Below, piece after piece: positions 25,161-31,320 of a stretch of 64,000 nt of DNA. Under the pieces are notes generated by a model. The model made no database searches and had not been told where the DNA came from. It saw only the letters and a program-made list of their open reading frames with translations. Source of the DNA: Sphaerisporangium corydalis (GTDB lineage: Bacteria > Actinomycetota > Actinomycetes > Streptosporangiales > Streptosporangiaceae); the NCBI RefSeq assembly GCF_025506355.1, contig NZ_JANZYP010000001.1, forward strand, positions 246,979-310,978. The letters are read 5' to 3'. The first letter of the stretch is position 1. Each line of letters opens with the position of its first letter. The translations under genes were made by a program, and so were the position numbers.

Positions 25161-26713
25161 CGTTCCTCCACGGGGAAGTCGGCGGCCACGGGGAAGTCGG
25201 CGGCGACCTGCCATCCGCCGTCGGGACGTGGACCGACGACGAGGCTCCCGCCCGCGTGCCGCACCCGCTCGCGCATCCCGAGCAGACCGTAGCCGCTGCC
25301 GGGGTACGGCTCGGCCGCCCGCTCACCGCTGGGGAACGGTCCGGCGGCTCTCCCACCACCGGGGAACGGTCCGGCTGCCCGCCCACCACCGGGGGACGGT
25401 CCGGCTGCCCGCCCGCCGTCAGGGGACGGTCCGGCGGCGAATCCGCCGCCGGGGGACGATCCGGCCGCCCGCCCACCACCGGCCGCCCGCCCACCACCGG
25501 CCGCCCGCCCACCACCGGCCGCCCGCCCACCACCGGCCGCCCGCCCGCCGCCGGGGGACGGCTCGGCTGGCCGACCATTGCTGGGGGGCGGGCCGGTGGC
25601 GGGAGAGGTGCCGCGTGGGTGCGGTGGGGCGGTGTTGCGCACGGTCAGGCGTACGGTCCGGTCGCCGAACACGGTCAGCACTGTGACCGTGGCGCCGGGC
25701 GCGTGCCGCCGGGCGTTGGTCAGCGCCTCCTGCAGCAGGCGGGAGGCCGCGAGGTCGGTGGTGAGCGGCAGCGGGCGCGGCTCGCCCCGGGTGCGGGTCT
25801 CGACCGTCATGCCGCTCGCGCGCGAGCGCCGCACGGTCTCCTCCATGCGGGCCAGCGTCGGGACCCGCCCGACGCCGGTGCCGGCGTCGTCCTCGCGCAT
25901 GATGCCGACCAGGGCGCGCAGCGCGGTGAGCGTCTCGCGGCCCTGCTCCCGGATCGCGCGCAGCGTCGCGCGGACCGCTTCGGGGTCGCGGTCGAGCTGC
26001 CGGTCGGCGGCGCCCGCCTGGACGACGATCGCGGACAGGTCGTGGGCGGCGATGTCGTGCAGTTCCCTGGCGATCCTGGCCCGCTCCTCCGCCACGGCGG
26101 CCCTGGCCCGCTCCTCGCGCTCACGCTCGATGCGCGCCTCGGTCCTGGCCGCGGCCGCCCTTCGCGCCTGCACGAGCAGCCCGGCGAGGGCGGGAGACGA
26201 GTAGGCGGCCACTGCCGCTGCCGCCATGGCCGGGACGTCCGCGGGAGCGACGCCCCAAAACGTCAGCAGCCCGCCGACGTCGCCGCCTGCGGCCGTGACC
26301 ACCAGCCCGCCCACCAGGTGGGCGGCGCAGGAGGCGACGACGACCAGGGCCGCACGGGGCGGCGGGAGCAGGCTCGCGACCGTGTACGCGCACACCACCA
26401 CGCCGATCCCGAGCAGCGGCGGACGGGTCGGCAGCACGGCCCCGAGCAGCGGGACCACCGTCGCGGCCACGAGCGCGGTGACGGGCCACCTGCGGCGTAC
26501 GGCGATGGTGGCCAGGTCGGTGGTGGCCAGCAGGTAGCCGCAGGCGACCGCCCACGCGGGCAGCGCCGCCAGCGCGGCGCGCGCCTCCTCGTGGGTGAAG
26601 ACGAGCAGCAGCCTCGCCAGGCTGAGCACCGCGAGGACCGCGGCGGCGACGGCGTCGCGGCCCTCGGGCGTTCGGACCCCGAGCCGCGCCGTCGCCTCGA
26701 TCCACCACCTCAT
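25157..26713 (-). CDS. Sensor histidine kinase with repeat-expanded ATP-binding domain
   Basis: A 518-residue HisKA_3 kinase. The N-terminal half has about five or six membrane segments. The phosphoacceptor His is in ARIARELHDIAAHDLSA, the N-box is LLQEALTNARRHAPG, and the G-box is GSGYGLLGMRERV near residues 470-482. Between NTAPPHPRG (about 358) and the G-box lies an insert of roughly 100 residues built from GGRAAG and GGGRAAGPSP-like repeats, where relatives have only a short ATP lid. The C-terminus also duplicates ADFPVA. It overlaps DUF418 (4 bases) and the response regulator (4 bases). Kinase identity is certain; activity with this insert is untested. Confidence 0.9.
   Translation of the reverse strand: MRWWIEATARLGVRTPEGRDAVAAAVLAVLSLARLLLVFTHEEARAALAALPAWAVACGYLLATTDLATIAVRRRWPVTALVAATVVPLLGAVLPTRPPLLGIGVVVCAYTVASLLPPPRAALVVVASCAAHLVGGLVVTAAGGDVGGLLTFWGVAPADVPAMAAAAVAAYSSPALAGLLVQARRAAAARTEARIEREREERARAAVAEERARIARELHDIAAHDLSAIVVQAGAADRQLDRDPEAVRATLRAIREQGRETLTALRALVGIMREDDAGTGVGRVPTLARMEETVRRSRASGMTVETRTRGEPRPLPLTTDLAASRLLQEALTNARRHAPGATVTVLTVFGDRTVRLTVRNTAPPHPRGTSPATGPPPSNGRPAEPSPGGGRAAGGGRAAGGGRAAGGGRAAGGGRAAGSSPGGGFAAGPSPDGGRAAGPSPGGGRAAGPFPGGGRAAGPFPSGERAAEPYPGSGYGLLGMRERVRHAGGSLVVGPRPDGGWQVAADFPVAADFPVEER
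25310..25552 (+). repeat. Tandem repeats inside the histidine kinase gene
   Basis: Five perfect or near-perfect 18-base units (GGCCGCCCGCCCACCACC) occupy 25463-25552, one every six codons (GGRAAG). Left of them, about 25330-25462 holds imperfect 30-base units encoding GGGRAAGPFP/SP. All units keep the kinase frame. The mix of 18- and 30-base periods suggests slippage growth within the coding sequence. Confidence 0.85.
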
Positions 26714-27828
26714 GCGCCCGCACGCCCTCCCGCACCGTCACCGGAACCGCGGATCGGCAGCCACCGCCAGTAGGTGACGCACCGCCACGCCCATTCCAGC
26801 GGGCCGTAGCCGTACACCCGCAGCCACAGATTACTCACCACCGCCTGCGCGGTCAGGATGCCGACGCCCAGCAGCACGGCCAGGCCCCACTGCGACGAGC
26901 CGCGCAGCCCGAGTGCCGTCCCGATCGGGACGAACAGCAGAGCGGCGGTGAAGTAGTTGGTCAGCGCCATGCGTCCCATCGGGGCCAGCACCCACGAAAG
27001 CGCGGCGCCCGCCCTGGTCCGCAGCAGGAGCAGGAAGACGGCGATGTAGAACGCGGCGGTGGCGAGCGAGAGGACCATGCCGAGCCTGATCTGCGCGACG
27101 TCCGGCGCGCCCAGCGTGATGACCCCGTATGCCGCCAGCGCGGTGACGGCCGCCACGACCACGGTGAGCAGCAGTCGGCCGCGGGCGTCCGGCAGGCCCT
27201 CCGGCACCCGCAGCTCGGCCAGCGCGAACCCGAGCGCGAACAGGCCGGGCAGCAGCCCGAGGCCGCCGACGCCGGCCAGCACCCCGGCGACGAGCAGCAG
27301 CACCCCGGCCGCGAGCAGGGCCCGGACCGGCACGTAGCTGAGCGGCAGCAGGACGACCAGCCCGGTGACGGCGAACGGCAACAGCACCTCCCCCGGCTGC
27401 AGCAGGTGCAGGACGCCGCCCAGCACGGCCATCGCGGCGAACCGCCGGACCAGCAGCAGCCGGGGACGCTCGGAGCGTCTCCGCGCGGACCGCAGGAAGA
27501 TCCCGAAGCCCACGCCGAACAGCAGGTAGAAGATGGGATAGAACCGGCCGAGGAAGAACAGGCGCAGCGGGGTGGGCATCTGTCCCGCGTAGGCGAACAT
27601 CTCCATGGTCTGCGGGATGTTGACGAAGATGATCCCGCAGAGCGCGAAGCCGCGCAGCGCGTCGAGCGCGGAGATCCGCTGCTTCGGCGCGACCGGCGCG
27701 ACCGGCGCGATCGGCGCGACCGAGGCGTCCGGGGAATGCGGCGCGGCCGAGGCGTCCGGAGAATGCGGCGCGACGGAGGCGTCCGGGGAGTGCGGTGCGG
27801 GCTGTGGCGGAGCTGGGGTATCCGGCAT
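26710..27828 (-). CDS. DUF418 domain-containing membrane protein
   Basis: A 372-residue integral membrane protein. After a 45-residue Pro/Ala/Ser-rich repetitive N-terminus comes the family opening RISALDALRGFALCGIIFVNIPQ, then about nine hydrophobic helices, and the DUF418 C-terminal core GRMALTNYFTAALLF...PLEWAWRCVTYWRWLPI. DUF418/YeiB-like proteins are related to acyltransferase-type membrane proteins, but their function is unknown. The ATG at 27828 is preferred, with GGGAA close upstream. Its stop overlaps the kinase ATG (ATGA), forming a DUF418-kinase-regulator operon; it could assist sensing or be the system's target. Confidence 0.87.
   Translation of the reverse strand: MPDTPAPPQPAPHSPDASVAPHSPDASAAPHSPDASVAPIAPVAPVAPKQRISALDALRGFALCGIIFVNIPQTMEMFAYAGQMPTPLRLFFLGRFYPIFYLLFGVGFGIFLRSARRRSERPRLLLVRRFAAMAVLGGVLHLLQPGEVLLPFAVTGLVVLLPLSYVPVRALLAAGVLLLVAGVLAGVGGLGLLPGLFALGFALAELRVPEGLPDARGRLLLTVVVAAVTALAAYGVITLGAPDVAQIRLGMVLSLATAAFYIAVFLLLLRTRAGAALSWVLAPMGRMALTNYFTAALLFVPIGTALGLRGSSQWGLAVLLGVGILTAQAVVSNLWLRVYGYGPLEWAWRCVTYWRWLPIRGSGDGAGGRAGA
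27715..27800 (+). repeat. Tandem 27-base repeats in the DUF418 gene
   Basis: Three 27-base units encode APHSPDASV-like nonapeptides, followed on the C-terminal side by 9-base units encoding APV/API. The frame is kept. These lengthen a disordered N-terminal tail ahead of the first membrane helix. Confidence 0.7.
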
Positions 27829-28020
27829 GGTTCCCACGATCACCCACGCCGGCCCCGCGCCGCTTCGGGCGTGCGGCCACTTCCCTTTCCTCCGCAGGGC
27901 CCGGTTCCGGACCGCTCACCTCCTCCGCAGGGCCCATCCCCGCGGGCGCCCCCTTAACTGACCTGCCAAGTCACCATCGGTACGCGGGGGTAGAGCGGCG
28001 GGCGCGGGCATTCACAGACG

Positions 28021-28270
28021 AGATCTGTTTCGGCGTACGGTCAGGCGCGCGTCGTTGTGGTGGCCGGGGTCGGCGGGGTGGTCGCCCTGGTGGTCGCCTA
28101 CCGCAAGCAACGGGTCACCGAGGCCGGGGAGAGCCGAAAGCAGGCCAAGCTGCACGCCGAACGCTTCGACAAGGCCGGCGACAAACTCGGCAACGACTCC
28201 GCCGCCGTCCGCCTGGCCGGCGTGCACGCCCTGGCCGCGCTGGCCGACGACTGGACCGGCGGCCGGCAGT
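28021..28270 (+). pseudogene. Remnant of a pentapeptide-repeat membrane protein
   Basis: The reading frame gives VVVAGVGGVVALVVAYRKQR, a membrane helix followed by a basic edge, then FDKAGDKLGNDSAAVRLAGVHALAALADDW. This is the conserved N-terminal region of actinomycete pentapeptide-repeat proteins (normally followed by RQxCIDVLCAYLRMPY). Neither a start with a ribosome site nor the downstream half is present; homology ends near 28265. The surrounding 27829-28366 holds no other recognisable gene. Confidence 0.6.
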
Positions 28271-28366
28271 CGCCGGCAGCTCGTGATTGCCAGGACACCG
28301 GCGCGTATCGAACTGTGCTCATTGGGCGTGCGGGTCAGTTCTTTGATCCACGACTCGACACGCGCC

Positions 28367-28978
28367 CTAGTAGCCGGTGGCGAGCGTCGCGCGGTGGGTG
28401 AAATCGACGAGCGACTCGGCTGCCGGTAGCGGGGCATAGTCGGGGTTGGCCAGCATCTCCGACGCGATCGCGTCGATCGCCCCGTTGAGGCAGATGGCAG
28501 CGGTGTGAGTGTCGAAATCCCTGAAGCTTCCGCTCTGCTGTCCCCGGGCGAAGATGTCCGCCACGATCCTCCATCGCTCAGGCTGGGTACGCATGTTGGT
28601 GCCCGTGACGAGTTCGGTCGACGCGAGGCCTTCGACCAGGATCCGGACGCCGGCGGGATGGCCGGCCATGTACGCGATGAGTGTGTGGACGTACGCGGCG
28701 ATGGCATCGGGCGGCGAGGCGGCGGCACTCAGCGCCTCGGCAAGTTGCGCGGTGAGTTCATCGAGGGTCTCAGTCAGCACCTGCCGGAGGATCTCCTCTT
28801 TGTTGTCGAAGTGGTACAGCACTGCGGCCTTGGAGATGTGCGCCCGTTCCGCGATGCGGGCGAGCGTGGCGTTGGCGTAACCGTGTTCGGCGATCAGGTC
28901 GACGGCGCACGCGAGGATCTGCCGTCGTCGTGCCTCCTCGACAAAGGTGCGCTTTCGGCCGTCCCTGGTCGGCGTCAT
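28367..28978 (-). CDS. TetR family transcriptional regulator
   Basis: A 203-residue repressor. The helix-turn-helix is in RRRQILACAVDLIAEHGYANATLARIAERAHISKAAVLYHFDNKEEILRQVL; the C-terminal TetR domain has AYVHTLIAYMAGHPAGVRILVEG and ends LVDFTHRATLATGY. I chose the ATG at 28978 (MTPTRDGRKR); in-frame ATGs at 29041 and 29047 would add 21-23 residues starting almost inside the operator. It is divergent from the fucosidase gene with a 34-base palindrome between them, so it most likely represses fucosidase expression and itself. Confidence 0.88.
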   Translation of the reverse strand: MTPTRDGRKRTFVEEARRRQILACAVDLIAEHGYANATLARIAERAHISKAAVLYHFDNKEEILRQVLTETLDELTAQLAEALSAAASPPDAIAAYVHTLIAYMAGHPAGVRILVEGLASTELVTGTNMRTQPERWRIVADIFARGQQSGSFRDFDTHTAAICLNGAIDAIASEMLANPDYAPLPAAESLVDFTHRATLATGY

Positions 28979-29052
28979 CGGTCGGCCGGTCCTGTGGAGC
29001 CGGCCACGTTCGACGGGTTCACGCTCAAGTCTCCGATCCATCGCCATTCATC

Positions 29053-29086
29053 TGACCGCATGGTAGCTTAACTAACCAAGCGGTCA
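29053..29086. promoter_or_regulatory. TetR operator between regulator and fucosidase
   Basis: TGACCGC (29053-29059) and GCGGTCA (29080-29086) are perfect outer arms; inside them TGGT and ACCA pair and the centre TTAA is symmetric. The 34-base element lies in the divergent gap and includes the only AT-rich stretch likely to hold promoters. Confidence 0.65.
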
Positions 29087-29131
29087 GGACTCAAGGACGA
29101 GTCAACGAGCCGTTCTCCCGGAGGGAGTGGC

Positions 29132-30802
29132 ATGTCGCAGGATACTGAGATGCGAGGGGCCGACCAGGCGCCTCAAGAGTCCGGTCGACGGCTGCGGCGA
29201 CTTGGCCTCGCCATGCGCCGGCACAAGTGGCGCTCGGGCATCGCCATCGTTGGTGTTCTGGCGATGCTGGTCACTGTGTGCATGTTCGCCGCCGCAGCGA
29301 TCTGGCAGGCCGTCGACGACCGGAAGGCGGCGATGACCACTCACGGGCCATATAGGGGCACGGTGGAGTCGCTGAACTCCCACCAGGTCCCCGACTGGTA
29401 TGCCGACGCCAAGCTCGGCATCATGGTGCACTGGGGTCTGTACTCGGTCCCGGGCTTCGCCCCGAAGGGCACCTTCGCTCAGGTGTTGAAGACCGACTAT
29501 GACAACGCGATGGTCTCGCATCCGTACGCCGAGGACTACGAGAACGCCATGAAAGACCCCACCTCGCCGACCGGCCGACACCATGCAGAACACTACGGCG
29601 CCAAGCCGTATGAGGACTTCAAGGAACAGTTCGACGCGGGCGTGGCGAAGTGGAACGCCGACGAGTGGGCGAAGACATTCCACGACGCCGGAGCGCGATA
29701 CGTGGTCATGGTGGCGAAGTACGCCGACGGCTATTCGCTGTGGCCTACCGACGTCACCAATCCGCACCAAGCCGACTGGCACAGCCGGCGCGACCTGGTC
29801 GGTGAACTCGCCGCCGCGGTCCGGAAACTGGGCATGAAGTTCGGCGTGTACTACTCGGGCGGTGTGGACTGGACCTTTCAGCGGCACATCGTCAGAACCC
29901 TCGGGGACTACGCGTATCTGCCCTATGGCGCGGACTACGCCGACTACGCGATGGCCCAGGTTCGCGAGCTCATCCAGCGGTACAAGCCCGACCTTCTGTG
30001 GAACGACATCCTCTGGCCAACTGGACAGAAGCGCCTGTCCGCGCTCATGGCCGACTACTACAACACGGTTCCCGACGGCGTCCTCAACGACCGTTGGACC
30101 ACCACCGGCTTCTGGCACCGGGTCATGGGCCTCAGGCCGATGAGCTCGGCGTTCGACATCTTGATGAAGCAAGCGATCAAGTACAAGCCGGAACTGACCA
30201 CATCCAACATCACGCAACCGTCGGTGCCGCACAGCGATTTCACCACACCGGAGTACACCCAGTACCCGACCACACAGCGGAAGAAGTGGGAGATGGTCCG
30301 TGGCATCGGCAACTCGTTCGGATACAACCGCGAGGAGACCGACGCCGACCACGCCTCCCTGGAACAGCAGCTCCTGCCCGATTTCATCAGGGCGGTGGCG
30401 AAAAACGGCAACCTGCTGCTGAACGTCGGTCCCAGCGGTGGCGAAGGCGTTCTCGTCCCGGAGCAGTTGAGCCGCCTGCGCGGCATGGGCGAATGGCTCG
30501 ACACCGCGGGCGAAGCCACCTTTGACACGCGGCCCTGGCGTCAGGCGGAGGCGACCACGACGGCCGGCCTGCCGGTGACCTTCACCCAGAAGAACGGCAC
30601 CCTGTACGTGACGGTCCTCGGCAGACCCACCGGAACAAGGCTCGTCGTCAAGAACCTCCACCTCCAGGGGGCGGCCACGATGCTCGCCGACGGCTCCAAG
30701 GTACGGATCGCCTCAGAAGGCAAAGACACCGCTTTCACCTTCACCAAGCCCCTCAACGGCCGATTCTCACCCATCATCCGAGTACCCGAAGCCGCATCCT
30801 AG
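29132..30802 (+). CDS. Alpha-L-fucosidase (GH29), membrane-anchored
   Basis: A 556-residue exo-glycosidase that removes alpha-L-fucose. The GH29 domain starts with VPDWYADAKLGIMVHWGLYSVPGF; ARYVVMVAKYADGYSLWPTD and MKFGVYYSGGVDW line the active site, and the nucleophile Asp should be that in PDLLWNDILWP (about residue 291). NLLLNVGPSGGEGVLVPEQ and a small beta domain follow. A single hydrophobic segment at about residues 36-58, after a basic 34-residue N-terminus and without a clear cleavage site, suggests an anchored enzyme facing outwards. GGAGGGAG precedes the ATG at 29132. The gene is less GC-rich than its neighbours, a possible sign of transfer. The divergent TetR is the probable regulator. 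Confidence 0.9.
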   Translation: MSQDTEMRGADQAPQESGRRLRRLGLAMRRHKWRSGIAIVGVLAMLVTVCMFAAAAIWQAVDDRKAAMTTHGPYRGTVESLNSHQVPDWYADAKLGIMVHWGLYSVPGFAPKGTFAQVLKTDYDNAMVSHPYAEDYENAMKDPTSPTGRHHAEHYGAKPYEDFKEQFDAGVAKWNADEWAKTFHDAGARYVVMVAKYADGYSLWPTDVTNPHQADWHSRRDLVGELAAAVRKLGMKFGVYYSGGVDWTFQRHIVRTLGDYAYLPYGADYADYAMAQVRELIQRYKPDLLWNDILWPTGQKRLSALMADYYNTVPDGVLNDRWTTTGFWHRVMGLRPMSSAFDILMKQAIKYKPELTTSNITQPSVPHSDFTTPEYTQYPTTQRKKWEMVRGIGNSFGYNREETDADHASLEQQLLPDFIRAVAKNGNLLLNVGPSGGEGVLVPEQLSRLRGMGEWLDTAGEATFDTRPWRQAEATTTAGLPVTFTQKNGTLYVTVLGRPTGTRLVVKNLHLQGAATMLADGSKVRIASEGKDTAFTFTKPLNGRFSPIIRVPEAAS

Positions 30803-30805
30803 CCA

Positions 30806-31312
30806 ACACACCGCGTCCAGGACGCTGCGGTCGGCGTTGGTCGACTCCAATCGGATCGACTCCACCAGGATGAACATCGCTGAACGGTGCGAGCGGTAGT
30901 GCTGGTCCAGCAGCGGCAGGTAGTTGTTGCCGTGGTGGGCCGACACCGCCTCATGCGCGGCCGCCAGCGCATCCAGGCCGCCCCCCTGCTCCAGCTTTGA
31001 GCACCAGCCGCTCGGCGCGCTCGGCCATCGTCTCGACAGCTCCGCCCCGGCCTGCTACCCGCGTGAACAACCCGCGGTTCACCTCGGTGCGGATCTGCTT
31101 GGTCAGCTCGTTCAGCGTCGAGTAGCCGGGAAGCTCGCACTGCGCGCGGACGAGCTCATCTAATGCCACGTTGATCAAGTCGGCGGGGGTGTCTTTGCCT
31201 GAGCCGCCTTACGGATCGCCTCGGCCGCCACCTCTCCACCTCACCGGCCGGCGGAGTGAACACCTCCGCCAGTTCCCGCACCGACACAGCCTGCGTGAAC
31301 CTCGGAACGGGG
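30806..31312 (-). pseudogene. Degenerate Tn3-family transposase remnant
   Basis: Pieces of a Tn3-type (DUF4158) transposase occur in order on the minus strand but in different frames: VRELAEVFTPPAGEVE near 31235-31285, AAEAIRKAAQAK near 31195-31225, then after a lost base INVALDELVRAQCELPGYSTLNELTKQIRTEVNRGLF (to about 31065), and finally in another frame HHGNNYLPLLDQHYRSHRSAMF to VLDAVC (about 30815-30935). Internal segments are deleted. No terminal inverted repeats or resolvase were found. The remnant starts within about 10 bases of the rifampin phosphotransferase stop. Confidence 0.65.
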
Positions 31313-31320
31313 CCTTCCGG

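Noticed and set aside
28271..28366. Minus-strand fragment RVESWIKELTRTPNE between the pentapeptide remnant and the TetR gene
   Set aside because: It is vaguely like a phage integrase N-terminal segment, but it is too short and incomplete to support a call.
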